This document shows, in pieces, positions 1 to 7,002 of a DNA stretch of 7,002 nt (positions are counted from its first letter, which is position 1; each line of letters begins with the position of its first letter). This DNA comes from an uncultured bacterium (GTDB taxonomy: Bacteria > Pseudomonadota > Gammaproteobacteria > Burkholderiales > Burkholderiaceae_E), in contig CAIPGD010000258.1 in NCBI GenBank assembly GCA_903864485.1, forward strand, positions 1-7,002, in the 5' to 3' direction. The notes under the pieces were generated by a model. It was not told the DNA's origin, did no database searches, and was given only the letters and a program-made list of their open reading frames with translations. A program made the position numbers and the translations under genes.

Positions 1-2235
1 GGCCTGGCGAGTCAAAACGCAATGCGTGAAGAATCAATCGAACGGGTGCTCGATACCGACGGATTGGTTGCGGCGCTAGCCACTGCGCAGCGACTTGCTG
101 CTGTTGCTCGCGGCGATCTTGAGGCGCAGGGTGAGGATCCGGCGCGGATTACTTTGGTGCATCGTGTGCAGTTGAGGCGCGAGGGGAGCGACTCCACGCT
201 GACGCTTGACCTCGAGCCTTCTGTCAACGTGCTTTCTCAAGCCTTTGAAATAGCGTATCAAAAGCGCTTTGGATTCACGCCATTTAAGCGCGCTTTAGTG
301 ATTGAAGCGGTATCCGTGGAAGCCATTTCTTCGCCGCCGGTGCAAGACGCTGTGATCGAGGAAGAGCCGAGGTCGGCGCCAGAAACTGAGCCAGTCGATA
401 CGGAGTGCGCGTTTTACGTGCGGGACCCCCATCAAACCCGAGGTGGCAAATGGCAATCTGCACGCCTGCGTCGGCGGTCTCAACTCGGCAGCGGTGAGCG
501 CGTGGATGGTCCTGCGGTCGTCGTAGAGGCCAATGCGACAACGGTTGTCGATCCAGGCTGGCGCGCCACGATGTCACCCCAGCGCGATCTCATCCTGAAT
601 CGGATAGAACCCCGAGTTTCGAAGCGGGTCATTGGCACCGAAGCTGACCCAGTGATGCTGGAAGTTTTTAACAACCTGTTTATGTCGATCGCTGAGCAAA
701 TGGGCTATCGACTGCAAAACACGGCGCAGTCGGTCAATATCAAAGAGCGACTGGATTTCTCCTGCGCACTTTTTGATAGTGCCGGGCACCTGATTGCAAA
801 CGCCCCGCATATGCCGGTCCATTTGGGCTCAATGGGCGCCAGCGTCGAAGCCGTCCTCGAAGCTATTCAGGCAAATGGCGTTCGAGCCGGCGATGTCTGG
901 GTACTCAACGACCCTTACTGCGGTGGAACGCACTTGCCCGATGTGACGGTAGTAACTCCGGTTTTTGCAGAGGGTGGCATTGCGCCACTTTTCTGGGTCG
1001 CATCGCGTGGCCATCACGCCGATATTGGTGGCATCACACCTGGGTCAATGCCGCCGGATTCCATGACGATTGAGGACGAAGGGGTTCTGATCTCGCCTTT
1101 CTTGCTTGTTGATGGGCGGAGTCAACCGCCGCGGCTCCGCGAAGCCGAATTTCTTGAGTTGCTTGCTGCAGCGCGCTACCCGGCTCGCAACCCGCAGCAA
1201 AACCTGGCCGACCTTCAGGCGCAGGTTGCAGCCAATGAAAAAGGTCGCGAGGAGATTTTGCGGATGGTCGAGCACTGGGGGCTCGAGACGGTGCAGGCCT
1301 ACATGGAGCATGTCCAGGACAATGCAGCCGCCGCCGTCGCACGCGCGATCGGCGCTCTTCATGATGGCCAGGCCAGCGTCACGATGGACGACGGGGCGAT
1401 CATTCAGGTTTCTGTCAAGGTCGACGCTGCAACCGCGACCGCTACGATCGATTTCACGGGTACCTCTGAGCAGCGCCCGGGTAATTTTAATGCGCCGGGC
1501 GCTGTCACCATGGCGGCGGTGCTCTACGTATACCGCTGCCTGGTCGATGACGACATCCCAATGAACGCAGGCTGCTTGCGACCACTGCGGGTGATCATTC
1601 CTCAGGGCTCGATGCTTAACCCACGACCTCCCGCCGCGGTGGTCGCCGGCAATGTCGAGGTGTCGACCTGCATTACTAATGCGCTCTTCGCGGCATTGGG
1701 GGTGATGGCGGGCGCACAGCCAACGATGAACAATCTGACTTTCGGGAACGCTCGCGTCCAGGCCTACGAAACGATTTCGGGTGGCGCCGGCGCGGGCGGC
1801 CGATTTGACGAGGCGGGCCGCCTCATCGGTGGTTTTTCAGGCGCATCGGTTGTGCAGACCCATATGACCAATTCCCGATTGACCGATCCCGAAGTTCTCG
1901 AACTGCGGTTTCCTGTCGTTCTCGAGAGTTATTCAATCCGCCGTGGTTCGGGTGGAACTGGGCATTGGCGAGGTGGGGATGGCGGCACCCGTAAAATTCG
2001 GTTCCTCGAGCCAATGACCGTCGCCATCCTGTCGAACGGCCGGATTTACCCGGCGCAAGGCGTTGCTGGGGGGGGTGATGGCGAGCCCGGGCAAACCTGG
2101 ATCGAGCGTCGTGACGGCAGCCTCGTTCACCTAGGGGCCTGCGACCGAACTGAAGTTCAGGCCGGTGACGCCGTTGTCATTCAAACACCGGGCGGGGGCG
2201 GGTTTGGCCTGCCAGTCGATCCCGTCAACCCTTAA
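1..2235 (+). CDS. oplAH: 5-oxoprolinase (ATP-hydrolysing), HyuA-HyuB fusion, 5' partial
   Basis: This is the C-terminal 744 residues of a likely ATP-dependent 5-oxoprolinase, a cytosolic enzyme that opens 5-oxo-L-proline (pyroglutamate) to L-glutamate at the cost of ATP. Numbering from base 1, residues 1-210 are the end of a HyuA-type domain, including DGPAVVVEANATTVVDPG at 169-186. The HyuB domain runs from about 216 to the end, with SIAEQMG, NIKERLDFSCALF, NAPHMPVHLGSMG (267-278), NDPYCGGTHLPD (303-314), SRGHHADIGGITPGSMPP (335-352) and a terminal PGGGGFG. These match what I recall of human OPLAH closely, and a single-chain fusion is typical of 5-oxoprolinase. The frame is open to base 1 and the first residues are mid-domain, so the ATG at 22 is not the start; roughly 450-500 residues, including most of the ATPase part, should lie upstream. 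An N-methylhydantoinase-like activity on another cyclic amide is the main alternative. The stop is TAA at 2233, 18 bases before purL. Confidence 0.9.
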   Translation, partial: GLASQNAMREESIERVLDTDGLVAALATAQRLAAVARGDLEAQGEDPARITLVHRVQLRREGSDSTLTLDLEPSVNVLSQAFEIAYQKRFGFTPFKRALVIEAVSVEAISSPPVQDAVIEEEPRSAPETEPVDTECAFYVRDPHQTRGGKWQSARLRRRSQLGSGERVDGPAVVVEANATTVVDPGWRATMSPQRDLILNRIEPRVSKRVIGTEADPVMLEVFNNLFMSIAEQMGYRLQNTAQSVNIKERLDFSCALFDSAGHLIANAPHMPVHLGSMGASVEAVLEAIQANGVRAGDVWVLNDPYCGGTHLPDVTVVTPVFAEGGIAPLFWVASRGHHADIGGITPGSMPPDSMTIEDEGVLISPFLLVDGRSQPPRLREAEFLELLAAARYPARNPQQNLADLQAQVAANEKGREEILRMVEHWGLETVQAYMEHVQDNAAAAVARAIGALHDGQASVTMDDGAIIQVSVKVDAATATATIDFTGTSEQRPGNFNAPGAVTMAAVLYVYRCLVDDDIPMNAGCLRPLRVIIPQGSMLNPRPPAAVVAGNVEVSTCITNALFAALGVMAGAQPTMNNLTFGNARVQAYETISGGAGAGGRFDEAGRLIGGFSGASVVQTHMTNSRLTDPEVLELRFPVVLESYSIRRGSGGTGHWRGGDGGTRKIRFLEPMTVAILSNGRIYPAQGVAGGGDGEPGQTWIERRDGSLVHLGACDRTEVQAGDAVVIQTPGGGGFGLPVDPVNP
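2068..2075 (+). repeat. G8 homopolymer inside the oxoprolinase gene
   Basis: Eight consecutive G bases encode part of a Gly-Gly-Gly run (VAGGGDGEPG) near the C-terminus of the oxoprolinase. The run is directly visible. A one-base slip here would frameshift roughly the last 53 residues, including the terminal glycine-rich motif. The reading frame is intact in this copy. Similar glycine-rich turns occur here in the family, so the run may simply reflect GGG/GGT codon choice. Confidence 0.6.
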
Positions 2236-2253
2236 CCCTCAGATTTTCCGCCT
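2236..2253 (+). other. 18-base oxoprolinase-purL junction, in-frame, no clear RBS
   Basis: The short spacer CCCTCAGATTTTCCGCCT separates the oxoprolinase TAA from the purL ATG. It has no purine-rich Shine-Dalgarno-like sequence, no room for a promoter of its own and no terminator. The spacer is six sense codons long and keeps both genes in the same reading frame. The arrangement suggests a shared transcript with possible translational coupling; that is inferred from spacing only. Confidence 0.5.
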
Positions 2254-5200
2254 ATGCCCAGTTATTTGACCATTGCCGGAACCGCGGCGTTTTGTGAGTT
2301 TCGGCTAAATCGCTTGCTCGCGCGCTTGAACGCATGCGATCCCGGCATTGAGGGCTTATCGGCTAACTATCTTTATTGGGTCTGGGCTAACGGTACGCTG
2401 GACGACACTGAACGCGCTCAGTTAGATCGGCTTTTGGCTGACTCTGTTGAACCCGCCGACCGCTGGGTTGGAACGGCCACTGGCGCTGGCGCTGGGGCTT
2501 TGCCGAGGGCAGGCGTCTCTGGCAGCGTGCGCCTTGATTGTTGGGTTGGACCAAGGCCAGGAACGATTTCGCCCTGGGCCAGCAAAGCAACCGAGATCGC
2601 TCAACACTGTGGGCTCGAACGCATCGTACGTATTGAACGTGGGGTGCACTTCCTGATCGGTTCGCATGGGGGTGAAGGCGAGTTTGGGAGGTCGGAAGGT
2701 TGTTCACCGGGCCTGTCGGCGAACCTCCATGACCGCATGACCGAATTTGCCTGGACGACGTCGCCTGACCCCGCAATCATTTTTGGCGACCAGCCTGGTA
2801 AGGCAATGCGCCAAGTCAGCGTCGCCACCGCAACCGATCCAGAAGCCGCGCGGCGGGCGCTCAAGCTTGCCGATGATGAACTTGGGCTGGCGCTTTCGGC
2901 GGATGAAATTGACTACCTCGTTGGCGCATTTCGGAGCCTTGGGCGCGACCCGACCGATGTGGAACTCATGATGTTTGCTCAGGCCAATTCCGAGCATTGC
3001 CGGCACAAGATCTTCAATGCCAGTTGGTCAATGGATCATCAAGCGCAGGCGTTATCGCTGTTTGGGATGGTCAGAACGACCCACGCCAACGCCCCCGCCG
3101 GTACGGTTGTGGCGTATTCGGATAACGCTGCAGTGCTCAAAGGCGGTCCGACCGAGCGGTTTCGGCCCCGATCGGACGGTACCTGGGTTTCTGAGTCGAT
3201 GATTTCGCACTCGGTACTCAAAGTGGAGACTCATAACCACCCGACCGCGATCGCACCGTTCCCAGGGGCAGCCACAGGCTCCGGCGGTGAATTGCGCGAC
3301 GAAGGGGCCACCGGACGCGGGTCGAAACCCAAGTTTGGTCTGACCGGATATGTTGTCTCCAACCTCAAAATTCCGGGATTCAAGCAACCCTGGGAAGTCG
3401 ACGAGCCTGAAGCCCCGGGGCGCATCGCCTCCGCGCTCGAAATCATGCTTGAGGCGCCGATTGGTGGCGCTGCATTCAACAATGAATTCGGCCGGCCCGC
3501 ACTGCTCGGCGTCTTTCGTACACTCGAATCGAGCGTTGGCTCGCGGATATATGGCTATCACAAGCCCATCATGCTGGCGGGTGGAGTCGGAACCATCGAT
3601 GCCATTCATACCCACAAGCAGGATGTTCCGGCGGGATCGCTCATTGTTGTCCTGGGCGGACCCGGAATGCGGATCGGCCTCGGTGGTGGGGCCGCCTCAA
3701 GTGTGGGATCTGGTTCCAACACCAGCGAACTTGATTTTGATTCCGTACAACGTGGCAACCCTGAAATGCAGCGGCGCGCGCAGGAGGTCATCGATGCCTG
3801 CCGTGCTCTCGGTGACGACAATCCAATCCGTTCGATCCATGACGTCGGCGCCGGCGGTCTTTCGAACGCGCTCCCAGAGCTTGTCGAGGGCGCGGGAAGA
3901 GGGGGGCATTTCAGCCTCGATCGAATCCCCGTTGGGCAAAGCGGACTTTCTCCTGCTGAGATCTGGTGTAACGAATCTCAGGAACGCTATGTCCTTGCGA
4001 TTGCTCCGCAATCACTTCCGCTTTTCGAGGCAATCTGCCAGCGCGAGCGGTGCCCGTTTGCGGTGGTTGGCGTCGCGACCGAATCCAAGCAACTGGTTCT
4101 CGAGGGTGGTGAACCTTTACCAGTTGACCTGCCCCTGGATGTACTTCTGGGCAACCCGCCCCGCATGCAACGAGAGGGCGTTTCGTCGAGTCGCGGATTG
4201 GGTCCGGTTGATGTGGCGCAGCTCGAGGCTGAAGGTATTGGGCTCGCCGACGTGATTCAGCGGGTATTGCAGTTGCCAGCGGTCGGTTCAAAAAGCTTCC
4301 TGGTGACGATCGGTGACCGGACGGTCGGTGGCCTTTGCCATCGCGACTCAATGGTTGGCCCCTGGCAAGTACCGGTTGCTGACTGTGCGACCGGCTTGCG
4401 GGATTTCACGGGTTATGCCGGAGAGGCCCTGGCAATTGGGGAGCGCACCCCACTCGCCATCATCGACGCCGCCGCTTCCGCCCGCATGGCGATCGCCGAA
4501 GCGCTGACGAACCTGCTTGCAGCGCCTGTCGAGAATCTGGCGAGAGTCAAACTATCCGCAAACTGGATGGCAGCCTGTGGGACACCGGAAGATGATGGCG
4601 ATTTGTTTCGGGCCGTCGAGGCGGCCACCAGCCTGTGCCGGGACCTGCACATCGGGATACCCGTCGGGAAAGATTCGTTGTCGATGCGAACTCGCTGGTC
4701 GGAAACCCTAGCAGATGGATCCGCAGTGGATCACCAAGTTGCATCGCCCATTTCGTTGATGGTCACCGCGTTTGCGCCGCTTGAGGATGTCCGGTCTTCC
4801 TGGACGCCTCAGCTGCATGCCATCCCGGAGTCTGTCCTGATTTTGATCGATCTGGCGGGTGGCAAGAAGCGTTTGGGTGGATCTGCATTGGCGCAGGTCA
4901 CGAGGCAGATTGGGTCTGATTGCCCCGATCTGGATAACCCGGCACAGCTGCCTAAATTGGCGTCGGCCCTGGCCGAATTGCGCGGTCAAAACAAAGTTCT
5001 TGCCTATCACGATCGCTCGGATGGGGGGTTGTTTGTAACGCTTGCCGAAATGGCCTTTGCCGGGCGGTGTGGTCTGACGATCAATCTTGATCTGCTCACC
5101 ATTGACCCGTATGCCGCCGATTGGGGCGACTTCAAGATTCGCCCGGAACAGGTGGCAGTGCAGCGCCTGGAGCTCACCTATCAGGCGCTTTTCAACGAAG

Positions 5201-6327
5201 AACTTGGTGCCGTGGTGCAGGTTCGCCGCAGCGATCGCGATGCGGTCATGGCGATTCTGCGTGGCCACGGATTGGGCGTCTGCGCCCACGTCGTGGCTAC
5301 TCCGGATATCTCCGACGAGATTTCAGTCTGGCGCGATGCGAAGAAAATCTGGAGTGCCCCACGCGCCGTTCTACAGGCCATGTGGGCTGAGACCTCCTAC
5401 CGCTTGGCCGCATTGCGCGACGACCCCGACTGTGCCCGAGAAGAATGGGAAGCGATTGCCGAAGTCGATGCCCCAGGTCTGGAATCGCATCTCAAATTCA
5501 CATGGCCACCCCTGGCGTCGAGTGGTACCTCCAAAGAAGCGAAGCCTCGCGTTGCGATCTTGCGGGAGCAGGGCGTTAATGGTCAGGTTGAGATGGCTGC
5601 GGCGTTTGACCGGGCAGGGTTTACGGCGGTCGATGTCCATATGACCGACTTGCTTAGCGGTCGAAAGTCCCTGACAGATTTCCAGGTGCTGGCGGTCTGC
5701 GGCGGGTTCTCTTATGGCGACGTCCTGGGCGCTGGGTCCGGTTGGGCCCGCACCATCCTGAATCATCCGCAACTCTCGGACATGTTTAGCGACTTTTTTG
5801 TGCGTTCGGAAACGCTGACTTTGGGTGTCTGCAACGGCTGCCAGATGCTTTCCCAGCTCAAGGCGCTGATACCCGGTGCGCAAGATTGGCCCCGTTTTGT
5901 ACGCAACCGCTCCGAACAGTTTGAAGCCCGACTCAGCATGGTGGAGATTCTCGCGAGTCCTTCGCTCTTTTTCGCTGAAATGGCGGGGAGTCGGCTTCCG
6001 ATCGTGGTGTCTCATGGCGAAGGGCGCGTCTCCGGACCTTCGAATGACGCGTCGATCGAGTATGCTTCGGCCAACCCAGCGATCCGGTTTGTCGATGGCT
6101 CAGGTGCAGAGGCAAAGCGCTACCCTGCGAACCCTAACGGCTCGGCGGGTGGCCTGACTGGATTCACATCGGATGATGGTCGAGCGACGATCTTGATGCC
6201 GCACCCTGAACGGATAGTTCGTACGGTGCAGTGCAGTTGGGCGCCTCCGAGCTGGTTTGAACCTGGATTCGGTGACGCATCCCCCTGGTTAAAGATTTTC
6301 CTGAACGCCCGCAACCAGTTTCGTTGA
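2254..6327 (+). CDS. purL: Phosphoribosylformylglycinamidine synthase, large single-chain PurL
   Basis: PurL converts FGAR, glutamine and ATP to FGAM, glutamate, ADP and phosphate, the fourth step of de novo purine synthesis in the cytosol. The 1,357-residue chain has the full large-PurL order. A PurS-like N-terminus (FRLNRLLARLN, then PRPGTISPW at about 100) leads to a linker and the first AIRS-like half, with NSEHCRHKIF (H248), ETHNHPTAI (325-333), GLGGGAASS (475-483) and IHDVGAGGLSN (528-538). The second half has DSMVGPWQVPVADCA (D710), EALTN (E749, N753), VGKDSLSM (804-811) and HDRSDGG (919-925). By alignment from memory, D710, E749 and N753 correspond to Mg/nucleotide ligands of Salmonella PurL. 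The C-terminal glutaminase starts near 1098 and has its nucleophile C1193 in GVCNGCQ, with H1317 and E1319 in MPHPER. The start is firm: an in-frame TAA lies seven codons upstream, no other start codon intervenes, and the N-terminus aligns with E. coli PurL. It is about 60 residues longer than E. coli PurL, mainly from insertions near 72-90 and 951-977. Confidence 0.98.
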   Translation: MPSYLTIAGTAAFCEFRLNRLLARLNACDPGIEGLSANYLYWVWANGTLDDTERAQLDRLLADSVEPADRWVGTATGAGAGALPRAGVSGSVRLDCWVGPRPGTISPWASKATEIAQHCGLERIVRIERGVHFLIGSHGGEGEFGRSEGCSPGLSANLHDRMTEFAWTTSPDPAIIFGDQPGKAMRQVSVATATDPEAARRALKLADDELGLALSADEIDYLVGAFRSLGRDPTDVELMMFAQANSEHCRHKIFNASWSMDHQAQALSLFGMVRTTHANAPAGTVVAYSDNAAVLKGGPTERFRPRSDGTWVSESMISHSVLKVETHNHPTAIAPFPGAATGSGGELRDEGATGRGSKPKFGLTGYVVSNLKIPGFKQPWEVDEPEAPGRIASALEIMLEAPIGGAAFNNEFGRPALLGVFRTLESSVGSRIYGYHKPIMLAGGVGTIDAIHTHKQDVPAGSLIVVLGGPGMRIGLGGGAASSVGSGSNTSELDFDSVQRGNPEMQRRAQEVIDACRALGDDNPIRSIHDVGAGGLSNALPELVEGAGRGGHFSLDRIPVGQSGLSPAEIWCNESQERYVLAIAPQSLPLFEAICQRERCPFAVVGVATESKQLVLEGGEPLPVDLPLDVLLGNPPRMQREGVSSSRGLGPVDVAQLEAEGIGLADVIQRVLQLPAVGSKSFLVTIGDRTVGGLCHRDSMVGPWQVPVADCATGLRDFTGYAGEALAIGERTPLAIIDAAASARMAIAEALTNLLAAPVENLARVKLSANWMAACGTPEDDGDLFRAVEAATSLCRDLHIGIPVGKDSLSMRTRWSETLADGSAVDHQVASPISLMVTAFAPLEDVRSSWTPQLHAIPESVLILIDLAGGKKRLGGSALAQVTRQIGSDCPDLDNPAQLPKLASALAELRGQNKVLAYHDRSDGGLFVTLAEMAFAGRCGLTINLDLLTIDPYAADWGDFKIRPEQVAVQRLELTYQALFNEELGAVVQVRRSDRDAVMAILRGHGLGVCAHVVATPDISDEISVWRDAKKIWSAPRAVLQAMWAETSYRLAALRDDPDCAREEWEAIAEVDAPGLESHLKFTWPPLASSGTSKEAKPRVAILREQGVNGQVEMAAAFDRAGFTAVDVHMTDLLSGRKSLTDFQVLAVCGGFSYGDVLGAGSGWARTILNHPQLSDMFSDFFVRSETLTLGVCNGCQMLSQLKALIPGAQDWPRFVRNRSEQFEARLSMVEILASPSLFFAEMAGSRLPIVVSHGEGRVSGPSNDASIEYASANPAIRFVDGSGAEAKRYPANPNGSAGGLTGFTSDDGRATILMPHPERIVRTVQCSWAPPSWFEPGFGDASPWLKIFLNARNQFR

Positions 6328-6373
6328 CACGAGCCGAGTCTACTCAACGGCCTACCTCTTCATCCACTAGAAC
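6328..6373 (+). other. 46-base purL-ybiT intergenic gap
   Basis: The gap between the purL TGA and the next ATG shows no stem-loop followed by a T-run, so no intrinsic terminator is visible, and there is no Shine-Dalgarno-like stretch before the ATG. A perfect TTGACA at 6324-6329 overlaps the purL stop codon and lies at a plausible distance from the next gene, but no acceptable -10 hexamer follows at 15-20 bases. Read-through transcription from purL is possible; an independent promoter cannot be shown from the sequence. Confidence 0.4.
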
Positions 6374-7002
6374 ATGCTTTCAACCGCCGGCATCACGATG
6401 CAATTTGGGGCTAAGCCCCTGTTCGAAAACGTCAGCGTCAAGTTTGGTGATCGCAATCGGTACGGCTTAATCGGCGCAAATGGCTCGGGAAAGTCGACCT
6501 TCATGAAGATTCTGGGTGGCGATCTGGACCCTAGTGGGGGCAATGTCGCCCTCGATCCAGGGATCCGCCTTGGCAAACTCCTCCAGGATCAATTCGCCTT
6601 TGAGAACGATCGTGTGCTCGATGTCGTCATGATGGGTCATTCGGAAATGTGGGCGGCGATGACCGAGCGTGACGCGATCTACGCCAATCCCGAAGCTACT
6701 GAGGATGATTACATGCGGGCGGCGGACCTTGAAGCCCGATTTTCAGAGTTCGATGGTTACACCGCCGAGGCCCGTGCTGGCGAGTTGCTGCTTGGCGCCG
6801 GTGTCGCCACCGAGCTCCATCAGGGCCCAATGAGCGAAATCGCCCCGGGTTGGAAACTCAGGGTCTTGCTGGCCCAGGCGCTATTTGCAAACCCCGACGT
6901 ACTGTTGCTCGACGAACCGACCAATAACCTGGATATCGATACGATCCGGTGGCTGGAAGGGGTGCTCGACGGGCGCGATTCAACCATGATCATCATTTCG
7001 CA
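6374..7002 (+). CDS. ybiT: ABC-F family ATPase, YbiT-type, 3' partial
   Basis: The visible 209 residues are the first nucleotide-binding domain of an ABC-F protein, a soluble tandem ATPase without membrane segments. ABC-F proteins bind the ribosomal E site and help with stalled or early elongation complexes; YbiT is one of four in E. coli. The opening ITMQFGAKPLFENVSVKFG and Walker A GANGSGKST (34-42) match YbiT almost residue for residue. The Q-loop is QDQFAFE (71-77), a short arm-like insertion spans about 88-130, the degenerate signature is MSEIAPGWKLR (153-163), and Walker B with its catalytic glutamate is LLLDEPTNNLD (E181). The start at 6374 is firm, because an in-frame TAG lies at 6368-6370 and the length before ITMQFG matches E. 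coli YbiT. The frame is open at the right edge; the family is about 530 residues, so the linker and second domain lie beyond. Relative to the E. coli LRQDQ, this copy reads LLQDQ. Confidence 0.95.
   Translation, partial: MLSTAGITMQFGAKPLFENVSVKFGDRNRYGLIGANGSGKSTFMKILGGDLDPSGGNVALDPGIRLGKLLQDQFAFENDRVLDVVMMGHSEMWAAMTERDAIYANPEATEDDYMRAADLEARFSEFDGYTAEARAGELLLGAGVATELHQGPMSEIAPGWKLRVLLAQALFANPDVLLLDEPTNNLDIDTIRWLEGVLDGRDSTMIIIS

Noticed and set aside
2190..2202. GGGCGGGGGCGGG as a G-quadruplex or regulatory element before purL
   Set aside because: It has only three G-runs of three or more, and it is explained by codons for the conserved terminal GGGGFG motif of the HyuB domain.
22..2235. The ATG at 22 as the true start of a stand-alone HyuB-type protein
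   Set aside because: The frame is open to base 1, and the residues after 22 are the C-terminal part of a HyuA domain (through GPAVVVEANATTVVDPG), which cannot begin a protein sensibly. The gene continues upstream of the window.
3052..3615. 187-codon antisense frame opposite the first AIRS half of PurL
   Set aside because: Its composition mirrors conserved PurL glycine-rich motifs read backwards; there is no independent support.
3350..4255. 301-codon open frame on the + strand inside purL
   Set aside because: It overlaps the best conserved part of PurL in another frame, its translation is rich in Arg/Ser with no recognisable domain, and long shadow frames are expected in GC-rich coding DNA.
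4708..6015. Two long antisense open frames (4708-5289 and 5371-6015) opposite purL
   Set aside because: They are complementary-strand shadows of PurL codons, lack recognisable motifs and have no clear ribosome binding site.
6324..6329. Perfect TTGACA -35 box as a promoter for the ABC-F gene
   Set aside because: No hexamer at spacers of 15-20 bases matches TATAAT at more than about one position. TACCTC at 6353 is too far away. The match partly reflects the purL stop codon context.
6336..6345. Inverted repeat GAGTCTACTC as a terminator after purL
   Set aside because: The stem is only four base pairs with a two-base loop and no T-run follows, so it cannot form a working intrinsic terminator.

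Overview
The window is ordinary bacterial chromosome, fully packed with three genes, all on the + strand. I see no mobile element, RNA gene, CRISPR array or undescribed system. The sequence is GC-rich (roughly 60% by eye). The long single-chain PurL fits a beta- or gammaproteobacterium. From memory of the families, a PurL near 1,350 residues and the wording of the YbiT N-terminus resemble betaproteobacterial versions more than enteric ones. The lineage is an inference and needs a search.

Layout: bases 1-2235 are the 3' part of a fused HyuA-HyuB gene, best read as ATP-dependent 5-oxoprolinase. Its frame is open at the left edge, so the ATG at 22 is almost certainly internal. After 18 bases comes purL (2254-6327), a complete gene for formylglycinamidine ribonucleotide synthase with all expected catalytic motifs. 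After 46 bases with no clear terminator or promoter comes an ABC-F ATPase of the YbiT type (6374 to the right edge), cut off after 209 residues just past Walker B.

Functionally, 5-oxoprolinase returns pyroglutamate to glutamate, PurL spends glutamine (releasing glutamate) in step four of purine synthesis, and YbiT-type proteins act on ribosomes. The tight spacing between the first two genes suggests co-transcription; any metabolic coupling is speculation. The most notable detail is that the oxoprolinase and purL frames are in register, separated by a single TAA and six sense codons. Neither visible gene start has a recognisable Shine-Dalgarno sequence.
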